The notes: a model not told the origin generated them from the letters alone. Shown: positions 50,754-62,771, counted from the first letter of the stretch. The stretch is DNA of 64,000 nucleotides from Gelatoporia subvermispora B (GCA_000320605.2 KB445797.1:1787570-1851569), one strand, 5' to 3'. Program-made: numbers and translations.

Positions 50754-52986
50754 ATGACTTCTCTTCTGTCGCTCACTGCCTTAGTCGCTCTCTTCTCTGC
50801 ACCGGGTGCGCTCGCTGCCATCGGCCCCGTCGCCAACTTGGCGATCACGGACACTAATATCTCGCCCGATGGGTACGAGCGCGCCGCCGTCCTCGCCGGG
50901 GGGACCTTCCCGGGACCTCTCATTCAGGGAAACATAGTGAGTCAGAAGTCTATACTTTGTTAGAAAGGTGGTCGTGGCAAGTCGTGTTGACATTGAAGCG
51001 CAGGGGGATAACTTCCAGATCAATGTCGTCAATCAACTCACTAACGAGACGATGCTTGAATCTACCACGATTGTCAGTAACTCTGCGGCTGCATGAGAAG
51101 CGCTGTAATGACACCGAAACGCTTCATGTAGCATTGGCATGGTCTGTTTCAAGAGGGTACTACGTGGGCGGATGGGGCCGCGTTCGTCTCGCAGTGCCCC
51201 ATCGCTACAGGGAACTCTTTCTTATACGATTTCACCGTCCCCGACCAGGCTGGTGAGGCACTTGACCCTCCGATCTTGATAATTTAGGCGCTGACTCGAT
51301 CTTAGGAACGTTCTGGTACCATAGCCATCTCGCGACACAGTATTGTGATGGCCTGCGTGGACCACTGGTTGTGTACGATCCCAATGATGCATACTTGTCA
51401 GATTATGATGTCGACAACGGTGAGCTGATCCTGCCCGATGGACATAACTGGAGGCCTCTCTCATGATCCTCGGCTAGAAACTACTGTCATCACATTGGCC
51501 GACTGGTACCACACTGCCGCCACACTGGGCCCTCGCTTTCCGTACGCATTTCCGTCGAAGGTTTGGATCGAGCGATTACTGATCATTCTCACATGTTGAG
51601 AGTGCAAGCAGATGCTACGCTGATCAATGGACTCGGTCGGTATAGCGGTGGTCCGGCATCGAATTTAACAGTCATTACTGTCGAGTCTGGCAAACGGTAT
51701 GCTATATCGTTTAACAGTTCCGAAAATGCGCTCATCGGAATATAAGCTATCGCTTCCGTCTTGTCTCTATCGCCTGCGATGAAAACTTCGTCTTCTCCAT
51801 TGACGGCCACGAAATGATCGTGATCGAGGCGGACGGCGTGGAGACCGAGCCCGTCACTGTCGACTCGATCCAGATCTTTGCTGCCCAACGGTACTCGTTC
51901 ATTGTACGTACGTTTTGCTTCCCTGTCAGACATGTGCTCACTGATGTTTGGACCTAGCTCAATGCAACTGAAGCCGTCGATAATTACTGGATCCGTGCAC
52001 AACCGAATGAAGGCAACACGAGCTTCACTGGTGGCATTAACTCGGCAATCCTTCGATACGTCGGTGCGACGAACGCGGATCCCACTACGACCTCTACTGC
52101 TAGCAACCTCCTCAGCGAGGTTGATCTCCACCCTCTCACTAATGCTGCGGCAGTATGTTTCTCGCGCAAGTGCTATGTCTGTACCAGGACTTATCAGTGC
52201 CCCTATAGCCTGGTGCAGCGAGTCAAGACCCCGGCTCCGTCGACGTCTCAATGAACCTTGACCTTGGCTTCGTATGTATTTCCTGTATCTGCTATCATCT
52301 CATACTCAAAGAGTTGGCAGGACGGCACTAACTTCACCATCAACGGTGCCACCTTCGTCCCGCCCACTGTTCCTGTACTCCTCCAGATTCTTAGCGGCGC
52401 ACAAAGTGCGACAGACCTCCTTCCTTCCGGCAGCGTCTTCACTCTCCCCGCCAACTCGACCGTGCAGGTCACGTTGGCAGCTAGTACAGTTGCCGGTGGG
52501 CCGCACCCGTTCCATTTGCATGGCGTATGTCCCAATTGATGATCTATGAGAAAACATTCAACTGACGTGAAATACCTTAGCACACGTTCTCTGTTGTCCG
52601 CAGCGCCGGTAGTGACACGTACAACTATGTAAACCCTGTGCAGCGTGACACAGTCAGTATCGGGGCTGACGGGGACAACGTTACCATCCGATTCGATGTG
52701 CGCGGACTCCTTTGTTCAGTCACCCGTATTCTCACTTGATGTCTTACGTGCCCTTGTAGACGAACAACCCCGGGCCGTGGTTCCTTCACTGCCACATTGA
52801 CTGGCACCTCAACGCTGGCTTCGCTATCGTATTTGCTGAGGATACCGCGGACATTGCATCCGCTAACCCGGTACCTGGTAAGTCTATACGGGGATAGATT
52901 ATTGGAATCTGGCGACTCATTTGTGTGCAGACTCTTGGTCTAACCTGTGCCCGACCTACGATGCGCTCCCTTCTGACGAGCTGTGA
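50754..52986 (+). CDS. Laccase 3 (secreted multicopper oxidase)
   Basis: A laccase clearly more distant from laccases 1 and 2 and closer to the classic polypore enzymes. Signal peptide [21 protein letters not shown]. Copper motifs: [15 protein letters not shown] (about 51130), [13 protein letters not shown] (about 51320), HPFHLHG (about 52505) and [12 protein letters not shown] (about 52788). Phe again occupies the T1 axial position, indicating a high redox potential. It uses the canonical [12 protein letters not shown] segment in place of [12 protein letters not shown]. Several N-glycosylation sequons are visible (NLT, NAT, NTS, NST, NVT). The last exon, joined at 52930, ends [18 protein letters not shown]. 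About ten introns and no breaks seen. Confidence 0.96.
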
Positions 52987-54655
52987 GCGGTTGACCATCA
53001 ATATTACGGACAACCTTTTGGATACTCGCATTGTGACCTCTAGGATATTGGGATATGTGTTGCTTCTATGAATTCATTGTAATGCCTTGACTTGCACTAC
53101 TTTCGTTCTGTTGTTTTTCGAACGAACTATCAATAAAGGATGGGTATTTACCGAAAGTTGGTAGTGTACACATTGCCAAGGACACTCTAATATAACTGAC
53201 CCGGCCTGCGCCCCATTATCGCCATCAATGGTGTATAATTTCTCCATCTACCCCCGTTGCCTTCGATCTGAAATTGAGATAACCATATATGAGCCTGGTG
53301 AAGATCGCACCAGTGGCAACCACTTCATCTGCGATCTGCCTTGAACTTCGGCGAGAGAATTCTACAGGAACTATCACACGCACATATGTCGCACTTCTGA
53401 GACCCGAAGATAATAGTAGGCCTTGTGAAGTTGTGACCTTGTTGCTCCAAACGCTGCGGTTGGTGGCATCGCAACACGTGGTGGACACATCTTCAGATTG
53501 GGCGCTAGATGCAAAGAGCCGCCCGTTGAAGTGCCAAGATTGCGTCTTGGCTCTGCTCTGCCCACCTGCGCGTCGAGAGCGTCCACAACTCCAGGTATCC
53601 TCGTGGAATGGCATGTGTCAGACCGAACTTGGGTCGACATTAGGGCCGATGTTGACGACTCTGCAGCCAGTCTCAACTGGGATGTGTCCGGGTCATGGAT
53701 TTCACGACCAACTCTGTACTCGTCGACATCTGCGGCGACTGTCGAGGCTGACGCGCTGACGACGCACATGCATTCGATCAGCTCACACCAGAATGTTGCT
53801 GCGCCACGCCAGTCGCTCTGTAGTATCTTACACTCTCTGCTTGGGATCCACCTCGAAGTCGACACCACTTATGTTTTCAGGCTTTTGAAGCTGTTGACAC
53901 CCTGCAATACCGAATCGCGGCGAATCACATGATTAATTAAGCTTCACTTCGGGTAGCTGGCCGACTCATGTTGCGCGCGACGACATTTCTTCTCCCAAAA
54001 TCTCCCACAAAAGTATCTCTTCGAGTCAGACCTGCTAAGAAAACTGGCACGTGACTGACGCGTCCTCACTTCGAGCGGCGGGCGCTTATAGGCCGGTTCA
54101 ACTGGCGACTTCGCGAGGCCTGGGACACGCTCATCAGAACGTTCCTGCTTCCATCGGTGGCAACGCTCGCGAAGACCTCAAAAATTTCCGTGCATCATTT
54201 GATCGACGGGATACGGATAACAAGGCGGACACTCGATATGTGCGGCAGGTTCGCGGTGCAGCATGCCACGGATTGTGGCGCCGCTCATCCAACGCGTTGG
54301 ATGTCAACATTTCGCTACAGTACGTGGATGGTGCAACGGGGAAGGAAACATCATACGCTTCTTCAAGATTTGACACCTGCGGCCAGGACACGAAAGTGAC
54401 TCATCCAAGTCTTCCGAAGACATATTCTGTGGCGATCCGGGAGCATGTCCGACCAACGGGTTGCCTCGAGGTCCCGCGTCCAATTATCCTATCATCCACA
54501 TCGCTCCAGGATTGTAGCGATGTTCCCAGCGGACAAAAACAAAAGGATCAGCCGCAGAGCACGAGGGACAAATTGGCCCGTGCGCGAAGTGTGGCGGGCG
54601 CTTGTGTCCACAGCGCCAGCCGCATGATCGGCCGGCCACCCACCTCTCGCGCGAG
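52987..54655. other. Region with overlapping open frames, no gene called
   Basis: After the laccase 3 3' UTR, frames of 130-270 codons overlap on both strands at 53.2-54.9 kb. None begins with a plausible ATG plus recognisable motif; the longest (54051 on) starts at GTG and runs into a promoter-like segment. A TATA-like element is at 54656. Confidence 0.4.
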
Positions 54656-54660
54656 TATAA
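54656..54660 (+). promoter_or_regulatory. TATA-like element followed by pyrimidine-rich leader
   Basis: GTATAAG is followed by about 150 bp rich in C and T, then an ATG at 54860. This is the usual look of a basidiomycete promoter and 5' UTR, and is the main reason to suspect a transcript here. Confidence 0.4.
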
Positions 54661-54859
54661 GAACCCCCGCGAGGCCCCCATCTCTCTTTCACTCGAACCA
54701 CCACCATCGCCGCTCTCGAGCTCTTGCGTCCGCTTCTCTGCTGGGGGACGTCGTCGCCATCGACAACCACCTCGGTCCTCGACGCGTCGCCCGTGTCTAC
54801 CCTCCTCCTCGTCTTCATCGACTTGCACTCGACGGACGCCACACGTCCTCGACGTCGCT

Positions 54860-55295
54860 ATGACCGACATGTGAGTATCGCCCTCATCATCTACCCTCGC
54901 TGTCTCGGCTTAACATGACCTGAGGCTGACCTTCATGCGACGCCACAGTACCCGTCCTCGCCACCCGCTATTGCCGCCGACGGTCGATATTCAACATGAT
55001 CGGTGTTCAAATTGAACTGCCACCGACTTGAACCTAGTCATCGTCGACACTGATCTATCAACGGGCTGGTCAACAACCACGGACCTCATTGCCCTCGATG
55101 CCACACCTGCCGCATCCTGCTCGCGACTGATCAGTGAGTTCCGTGTTCGAATATCCTGAACCTACTTTCGTTGCGGTCGCATCTGTGCTCATGTAGAGAC
55201 TGACGTCATCGCATGTGACAGGCATCGACTTCGAGGGCCGTCGCCGTGCTATCACCATCGCCCCTCGACGAGATCTCATCGACACTGCATCGTGA
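54860..55295 (+). CDS. Possible small split gene, structure unresolved
   Basis: ATGACCGACAT at 54860 is followed at once by a strong GTGAGT donor. An acceptor at 54948 continues for about 20 codons (TRPRHPLLPPTVDIQHDRCS) to a stop. Separately, an open segment TDLIALDATPAASCSRLI ends at a GTGAGT donor at 55134 and can join, after the acceptor at 55221, to IDFEGRRRAITIAPRRDLID ending at a TGA near 55295. I could not connect the first exon to these two in one frame, so this may be two transcripts, a non-coding RNA or a decayed gene. No family recognised. It lies just before the tandem array. Confidence 0.3.
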
Positions 55296-55429
55296 AAGCA
55301 CACTCGTTGGGACGACCTGGTTCCAGCGCGGAGTCAGCTCAACAATTGTACCACCATTCCATCCACCATATCACCGACCGAGAGGAGAGACGAGGGACCT
55401 CCACGAGCACAAGGGAAAGGTGTGCTCTG

Positions 55430-55925
55430 TACCGGGGACACATGGCGATGAGCGAACTAGCGGCTATAACGCCCCTAGCAAGCGGTAAAGCCCCCCGCCG
55501 CATCACACCCGAACCGTGAGGCGCGGCCAGAGCACGGACATCCAAGCACTTGACGCTAGGGATCCATGGCGATGAGCGAACTAGCGGCATTCGTGCCCCT
55601 AGCAAGCGGTAAAGCCCCCGACCGTCTCGTCTACAATGTTCCGGGGAAGCTCGCGCGGTTAATGGGCACGGCCATACAAGTACGATGACGCTAGGGATAC
55701 ATGGCGATGAGCGATCCAGCGGCATTGCGCCCTCCTGGTAGCGGTAAAGCCCCCGACCGTCTCGTCTACAATGGATCCGTTTGCTCGAAAGCTCGGGACC
55801 GGCGACGGTGCTTGACATACAAGTACGGTGACGCTAGGGATACATGGCGATGAGCGACCCAGCGGCATTGCGCCCTCCTGGTAGCGGTAAAGCCCCCGAC
55901 CGTCCCGTCTCCAATGTCGCACGAC
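55430..55925 (+). repeat. Tandem array of four diverged units, each with a mini-ORF
   Basis: Four head-to-tail copies begin at about 55432, 55556, 55691 and 55834 (spacing 124, 135 and 143 bp). The conserved core is about 75-80 bp, starting ATGGCGATGAGCGA and including GCGGTAAAGCCCC. Copies 1-2 and copies 3-4 form two subtypes (GAACTAGCGGC versus GAYCCAGCGGC). On the plus strand each copy has an ATG-initiated ORF, beginning MAMSELAA or MAMSDPAA, sharing SGKAP(D/R)R, and ending at different stops after 25, 40, 50 and 37 codons. The minus strand is also open across two or three copies. No flanking inverted repeats or target-site duplications seen. Confidence 0.8.
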
Positions 55926-57005
55926 TCGTCCGGCGGAGGAGGACGATGAACTTATGAAGACAAGGGTCCGAGCGCAACAGCCATCTGAATGCTCAAAATC
56001 ACGAAAAACGGTATCCAAGACAACGCGAAAGATGACGGAGAATAGTAGGATAGCTTAGTATGGCAGATGGATTCTTTGCATGCGCGACGAAGGCGGGATG
56101 AAGGCGTCTGTTGGGCGCGCGGATTAATCATGACCAATCATTCGGCGCAGAGACAGAGGAGTCGGAATGACAACAACAGTTGTGATTTAGATGTCATAGT
56201 GATCAATTTCCTGGAACAGCTAGGCGCGTCAGAGCATAGAACGTCGACATACACACCTTTAGCGTTACTTGTCGAATCGCTTGCCACGACGTCTTGGGAA
56301 CTACTAATTACAGTAGCTCTGTGGCCCACTTGTATGGTCGCATCCCATACATCTGTCGGATCGTCACATTTGACAACATCAAGTTGACTGCCTTCTCCTT
56401 GGGTATATAAAGGTGGCTGTTATGCGTCGCAAACGCTCCGTCCACGAAGTTATGATCAGCACGGATTCCTGGGGATGACTCGATTCTCAGCCCGGGGAAA
56501 GCATATTTGACCTGTATTTAGCTACATATGCAAGTTGAACGGGCTGAAATGAGGTTTTTGTCGCTTTCTTTAGTTAAACTCGCGATCATATTCGGAAATT
56601 CTGCGCTGAACGCTGCACCGGCCCGGTACCGCAGACTGTTGTCGATGGGCAGGAGGCGTAACTCGGGTATGTATTCGGCGACGCTCTATACTCTCGATTC
56701 TCGAATCAGATGGTGCCTTAGCCGAACATCGAATTGCACTTGAGGGTAATTTTCCTTGAAACGAGGACATTTGAGCCGTCGCGCGGAATATTCGGGTCTC
56801 AGAACCCAAGCCTCAGCGTCAGTGAGCGCTAACGCGGGATTCCTTAATGGCGCCTATGTACGGCAATCCGAGTGAGCCTCTGAGCCTTTGACACGGTCCC
56901 GACTATAAGACGTCGTGTCTCCCCCCAGCGCTTTGACACCCGCACGCACGCCCACATCGCCGCACTGCATGGCAGAAGATCGTCGCTGAGTACTGTAGGA
57001 GGTGC
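55926..57005. other. Intergenic with an orphan TATA box
   Basis: TATATAAA at 56404-56411 is not followed by any recognised gene. A 64-codon frame from the ATG at 56549 starts with a signal-peptide-like MRFLSLSLVKLAIIFGNSAL and then turns Arg-rich; coding status is doubtful. Another TATAAG at 56904 belongs to the downstream hydrolase. Confidence 0.35.
56904..56909 (+). promoter_or_regulatory. TATA-like element of the EMB8-type hydrolase
   Basis: TATAAG about 100 bp before the ATG at 57006 (135 bp before the alternative at 57039). Confidence 0.4.
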
Positions 57006-58917
57006 ATGCCTGGGCCTGCAGAGTTTCCTCACAACTCAATGCTTCTTCCGCTTGGCGAACCCCTCTTCAATGCGAATGGCACGGCTTTGGCTATAGTACT
57101 ACTCGCTCTGGTTTCCTCTTGGCTTCTCAGACGAGCATTTAGTGCACACGATGCTGTGAAGTTGTTCCACTGCGCCGTAAACCTATCCCCCCGTCTCCAC
57201 GTGGACCATGGACTGTCAACAGACCAAGTTGCTGGTAGTAATGACCTAACTTTGGTAGATCTAGTGAGAAGCAGATGCACCACATTGTGCGACTCCCTTG
57301 CGAGATTCAAAGGTGTCTGGTGGCTCCCCGGGTAAACTGTTTCTTCTAGACGATCTCTGAGTTGCACCCTGACACGCCGCAGGGCACATGCTCAAACAAT
57401 CTACTGTTCTCTTGGTGACTTCAGTAAGGTAGACCCTGTGGTATACGAGCGGTAAGTTCGACGTACGCAGTATATTGGGACCGGATCCGCGTTTGACAAA
57501 TGTGTGCAAGCAGGAGACTATTGAAGGTTAGGGATGGTGGTACGTAACCAGCTCCGCTTGTATATCATACACGTTGCAAATGCCGCCGCATTTCTGCAGG
57601 AATCATTGCGATCGACGTCACGCCGCCGTTCACGACCAGTCCTGTTAAACAAAATGAACGTATACTTCTCGTCACACATGGTCTCACTGGTGGCTCTCAA
57701 GAGTCATATGTCCGTGCCGCATTGACAACATTGACGCGCCGCGAGTCCTTAGGTGGGCTAGGCTTGCGGGCAGTTGTCATAAACTTTCGCGGTTGTAATG
57801 GAAGCCCTGTAGTCACTCCGAAACTCTATCATGTGAGTCAAGTTTGCGCTGATCTCTTTCAACCTAACGAAGTTACATCAGGCAGGGTCATCCGAGGACG
57901 TCCGCCCTGTGGTGGCGTGGATTTGCCATACCTTTCCCGAATGCCATATCTTCGGTTTAGGTAAGATTCTCCCATTACTTTTGACGTGCCTGAGATAGAC
58001 AATCTATCAGGGTTCTCACTCGGTGCAAACATTCTCACAAGATATGTGGGAGAGGAAGGCGACGCGTGCCCTCTCAGCTGCATGGTGGGCCTTGCCAATG
58101 TATGGGACTTCGTGGAAGGCAGCTACCATATAGAACACGGGACACTCGCGAACCGCCTCATTTACCAGAACGTGCTCGGAGGGGCGCTTCGCGCACTTCT
58201 GCATTCGCACAAGAAGGCCTTCCTATTACCCGAATCACCACTGCACCCTTCGACGCTGCGGGCAGTGTTTAATAAACGAACCATCTCGCTACGAGAATAT
58301 GACGAACTGGTGACCGCACCGCTGTATGGATTCGCGGATGCGGACGACTACTATCGCTCAATCAGCTCAAGCGCGTTTATTTCGGGCATCCGTATCCCAT
58401 GCCTAGGCATAAACAGCCTCGATGACCCCATCGTCGGCGAGCGGAACTTGCCGATAGCGCAGGTATGACCGTTTTACCGTCGACCATCTCCATGCCCCGT
58501 CCCGAATGTAATGCGGAAATTACGAACGGAATGCGCTGATGTCTCGGAAATCCATGTTCGCAGGTCTCCGAGAATCCTTGGGTGGTGCTGGCAACCACTC
58601 AGCACGGAGGTCACATGGGATGGTTTGAGCGCGATCCAGATAGTGGAATGCTGCGTAGGTGGTACGTAAAACCTGTGCAGGAATACTTAGCTGCGATCAT
58701 TGAGGTATGAGCTTTCCTCTCCTAAGCTGTGCGGCTATACTAAGTATATCACAACACACAGTGCCGTCTGAATCCGAGACCAAAGCCAAAACTACACTTA
58801 GATCAAGATGGATTCTGGACAGAAGAGGGTATCAACGAGAACGGCTTCGTAGAGGCGGGTGCAGATCAAGTTGTGCGAAGTGGAATGGGGGAGTCTCGGC
58901 TATTCTCGGGCTGGTGA
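57006..58917 (+). CDS. Alpha/beta hydrolase of the EMB8/YheT family
   Basis: Serine hydrolase related to yeast Eeb1/Eht1 (medium-chain fatty-acid ethyl ester synthases/esterases) and plant EMB8. The N-terminus from 57006, or the ATG at 57039, contains a hydrophobic anchor (ALAIVLLALVSSWLL), so it is probably membrane-bound. Exons then give GVWWLPGAHAQTIYCSLGDF, SKVDPVVYERDGGIIAIDVT, and the oxyanion motif LVTHGLTGGSQESYVR. The segment VVINFRGCNGSPV follows, then the nucleophile elbow GLGFSLGANIL, the acid in INSLDDPIVG and the His in TTQHGGHMGWFERD. The last exon ends SRLFSGW at 58917. About eight introns; the acceptor at 57531 rather than 57526 was chosen because it restores YERDGG. Catalytic triad intact. 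Substrate unknown. Confidence 0.9.
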
Positions 58918-60212
58918 GGCCTAATAAATTTGCAGAGGATATTCTCGCGTTGTGTACCCATAGAATACTTGCTTGTCTTCGATTGGATTAGGCCTTGAGC
59001 TGGATAGTATGTTCATTTCCATGTGGGTATAAGAGAGGAACAGTCGTAATTTTGAGCCTTACACGATCTGGAGGCACCCTTCAAGTCAAGGGGTAGGATC
59101 TGTAAGCAGCGTCGGCATCGCTTTAGTACTGGTGATGACATAGCTTGAGCCTCTTAGAAAACTTAACCCTTGATCGGACGTCAACGCGTCAACTTTTATG
59201 ATCCCGTAAGAGCGGAGATATGATGAGAGGTTAAGAGCGTATGCCGGATGGCTTTGACGTGCGATAGGTATTGAGGGCGCTCAATGCTGACGCCTATTTT
59301 CTCCGCCGAGCTCGGTGCCCACAGAGGCGTCCGTCATCGAAGTCTGACGGTACGCTTGGCATCTTCGCAAGCACCAGCACCTTCGTCTCCGACCTTGCCA
59401 CGCCTCGCATTACCGCTCTCACGGAGGAATACTTCTACAAGTCTAATATATTGCATCAGCAATATCGGTAATACACCGAACGATGATGTGACTACTCGTA
59501 TAATGGTACTGAGACCTGTTGAGGGAGCCTTAATCCACCATTCTCGTCCCCAGTTTGTATCAAATGCTTGGATACAAGTGAAAGTTAAAATATGTCGAGA
59601 CTTATCGCATGAGTGAAGTGTGGCAAAGTAGCTGGCTCCTGGGAAGTAACCGTGCGACAGAGAAGCGCGGATGCGAAGGCAACGGCGTGCGCCTAATACC
59701 GAGCATTGTGCTATCACACTACTTTGTGGAGAGGAATCTCTTAATTTCTCCTTGACTGTCAAGAACACAGTACTGGTAAAGGCTCAAATCTGCCCTTCCT
59801 AACGCTCTGTTCCGGAACAACATTGGACGCAACGGACATGAGAAACTGAACTCAGCGAACAACATGAGGTCTCAACTGTCCGGGCTCTAGCGCAGCGGGG
59901 AGATGCTGGCCACACCCGCGTATTTCAATACATCCCGAAATGTGTATCTCTCAATTGCCAATACTGTTCATCGAGCTGTCGAGGTGTCTTGTATGCGGGG
60001 TCATTCTCTGCGTGACGTGACAAGCAAACCAAATGTCAGAAATAGCCTGCCGGTATGTCACTCCCAGTTCTTTCTCTCGTATCAATTTCGAACCGATTCA
60101 TCTAGCCCCCACGTGCACCAGATACAGTTCCCTGAGATCTTCTACGTCTTGACCCATATGCAATTGGTGCCGTCTTAGCGACCAAATCAGTCCGGGCCTA
60201 CGCACGTCAGGG
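58918..60212. other. Intergenic, no gene recognised
   Basis: About 1.3 kb between the hydrolase and desaturase 2. A 144-codon minus-strand frame (59334-59768) has no recognisable motif. Confidence 0.45.
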
Positions 60213-60218
60213 TATATA
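60213..60218 (+). promoter_or_regulatory. TATA box of desaturase 2
   Basis: TATATA about 80 bp before the start codon at 60294. Confidence 0.55.
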
Positions 60219-60293
60219 GCTGGTGGGTCATTCTCTAATCGAGCTTGATCTGATCACGTCTTCCGTGCCCCTTTGACCGCGTCCTTCTCTTTC

Positions 60294-62032
60294 ATGACCT
60301 GCATGTGTGGCGGTACTCAAAAGTGCTCGGAGCCTACTGAAACTAGGAGTGGATGGACGTATGACGAACGACACCTGCCCGAGTTCGTTCCATTACCATG
60401 GTATGTTTGTTAGTTGAATACTCAAAGCTGAGGCTGAGACTCTACTCAAAGGACTCTGGAAGAAATACGCAGCGCAATCCCACCAGATTTGTTTGTCAGA
60501 CAGACATGGCGAGGTCTGGCGTATTTGATGCGGGACATTTCGATGGCTGGCATTGCGTGGAAACTAGCCACTCTGATTGACCCGTTCTTCGCGAAACAAG
60601 GCGTCGCGGAGTTATTCGGCGGGTTTTGTCCACTGGCTCGTTGGAGTATGTGGCTCGTGTAGTGAGTTCTCAGTTTCACAGGCTACTTACAACTACCAAC
60701 CGCATACCAGCTGGTGGTTCCAAGGCCTCATATTCACCGGCATATGGGTCATTGGTCACGAGGTACGAATAAACTTCCTTGAAAGTTCGAACTTGGGGGT
60801 GATATTCGATCAGTGTGGACATGGGGCGTTCTCTCCAAACCAGTGGATATGTGATCTCGTAGGCTACGTAAGTCGAATCGTTACAAAATATCACTGGTGC
60901 CATAATTTATCTGGAGCACGTCGCAGACTGTACACACGTTACTGTGGACGCCATATTTCAGTTGGAAAATCTCGCATCACCGCCATCATTGCAATCACGC
61001 ATCAATGGAGCGAGACGAGGTCTACGTGCCGAAAACGAGAAGCGATCTCGGAATCCCACAGGAGGGCGGTCCTTCAAAAATCGACTATGATGAATACTTT
61101 GGCGACACCCCGATCTATACATCATACATGCTGATCCGCCAGCAGCTGTTCGCCTTCCCGGCGTATCTGAGTATGTTCCTCCCCGAACACCATTTTCGTT
61201 GATGTGGTTACGCGAACACGTCCAGTTTGCAATGTTTCAGGGCAGAAGAATTATCCCAAGTGGACCAATCACTTCGATCGTCAGTGCATCGACCTGTGGA
61301 TTGCGGACTCCTCTTATATCTGCGCACAGCGAACTCTATCTTGTTTTCTGCTTCTCAGCGCGAAGCCGTTATCATTTCCAACCTGGGTATTTTTGCGATG
61401 ATGTGCATCATCGGTTTCGCGTCCGGAACTTGGGGTGTAGCTGCTATCACAAAGTATTACGGCTTACCATGGCTTTGCGTGACTCACTGGTGAGCGACCG
61501 TCACGGTGCCTGTATCATCTAGGGTTGACCAACGAGGACAGGTTCGTTATGATCACATACCTACATCACACAGATCCAGAGCTCCCGCACTATCGGGACG
61601 CTCTGTGGAATTTCCAGCGAGGCGCCGCTGCCACTGTCGACCGTGACTTCCTGGGATGGATGGGTCGTTTCTTCCTCCACGATGTGGCGCACTTCCATGT
61701 GATCCATCATTTCTTCCCCAAGATACCCTTCTGTGCGTGAGATTGCCTGTATTTCGGAGCAGATGCACTGACGCGTATGGTCAGACCATGGTCCGGAGGC
61801 TACGGAATACCTGCAGGCGTTCATCGGGGAGCATTACCGCCGCTCTGACAAGCCTGTGTTTAGGGCACTCTGGGACAACTACAACGACTGCCAGTTCGTT
61901 GAAGATGAAGGTGGAGCATCTCGCCGCATTCCCATCTGGACCGAATCTGACCTTCGGGTAGGGGACATCGTGTTTTACCGAAACAAGCGAGGGCAGGCCG
62001 TCCTCAGACAGACCAGTAAAAGTCCCTTGTAG
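60294..62032 (+). CDS. Delta-12-like fatty acid desaturase 2
   Basis: Second FAD2-like di-iron desaturase. Nine exons join in frame: 60294-60400, 60452-60661, 60711-60762, 60814-60867, 60927-61170, 61226-61279, 61330-61489, 61542-61732 and 61785-62032, giving 439 residues, the usual length. His boxes: HECGH (interrupted by an intron after Glu), HHRHH and HVIHH. Other conserved parts: [50 protein letters not shown] and [20 protein letters not shown]. The N-terminus is odd, with four Cys ([11 protein letters not shown]). The C-terminal tail ([18 protein letters not shown]) parallels that of desaturase 1. The two proteins are clearly related but far from identical. An unusual acyl desaturase or acetylenase is possible; regiochemistry cannot be read from sequence. 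Confidence 0.94.
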
Positions 62033-62771
62033 ACTTCTCCCGCCGTCCCTGGGGAATGCCGTCAAGGATTCGCGAGACAGGGTAGGACCTATAGACGAAG
62101 ACGTGAATGCACATAAGTGAGCTGACACAAAATCAATTGGTCCTAAATCCGAGACCGACAGCCCATCTGCACGTGTCCTAAACTAAATGTCGTCCTGACT
62201 TTCGTTCAAACTCAGCCTCGGTGTGGTGTGCATTACTGCCTAGATTGTAACGGCGCCTGGTGTGCGTTACAAAGCAATTTCAATAGAGATGACCCGGCAT
62301 ACGCTTCACCCCGGAGGGGTCCGGTTTTGTTGCGAGTCCGTATCAAGGGTGAAGTCGAGGACAGTCGCTGTGTACACGGTGCGCAGTGAAAAGTACTGGC
62401 ACCGGCGCATCTGTCAAGAGTGTTTGTCTCCGTCCAGGGCGGTCGATAGAAGATGGCAGCGGACTGCACCACAGTTATCGCAACCGCGCCGCCCGCGAGA
62501 AGCTAGGCCGTGGAAGCACCTAGGGTAAGGTGGCGCAGTCGCAAATCAGAAGCTTGTGAAGGGAGGCTCGCGGAGCTTAATAAAATGAGGCCACGCATGC
62601 GCGGGAGCCAGCCATGCGTTCTCACAAGAGGCTGGCCTCACTCACTAGGTACACCGAAGAGAGAGTGACGAGTCGAGATAGCGCAAGACAGACGGCACGC
62701 TGGGATGGTGCATGTGAGGTAATAATGCAAGTGCAATAGCAAAGATATAGCATGATTAGATTGGCTCGAAA
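62033..62771. other. Convergent intergenic spacer
   Basis: About 740 bp between the stop codons of desaturase 2 (+) and RRP9 (-). No gene recognised. Confidence 0.45.

Noticed and set aside
53225..53932. Overlapping frames of 129-164 codons on both strands
   Set aside because: None has a motif, splice structure or promoter signal; mutual overlap suggests composition bias.
54051..54863. 270-codon plus-strand open frame
   Set aside because: Starts at GTG, has no recognisable motif, and runs through a TATA box and pyrimidine-rich leader. Probably open by composition.
55430..55925. Tandem units as box C/D snoRNAs, because each has a GATGA sequence
   Set aside because: The box C match is imperfect and no box D with terminal stem was found in any unit.
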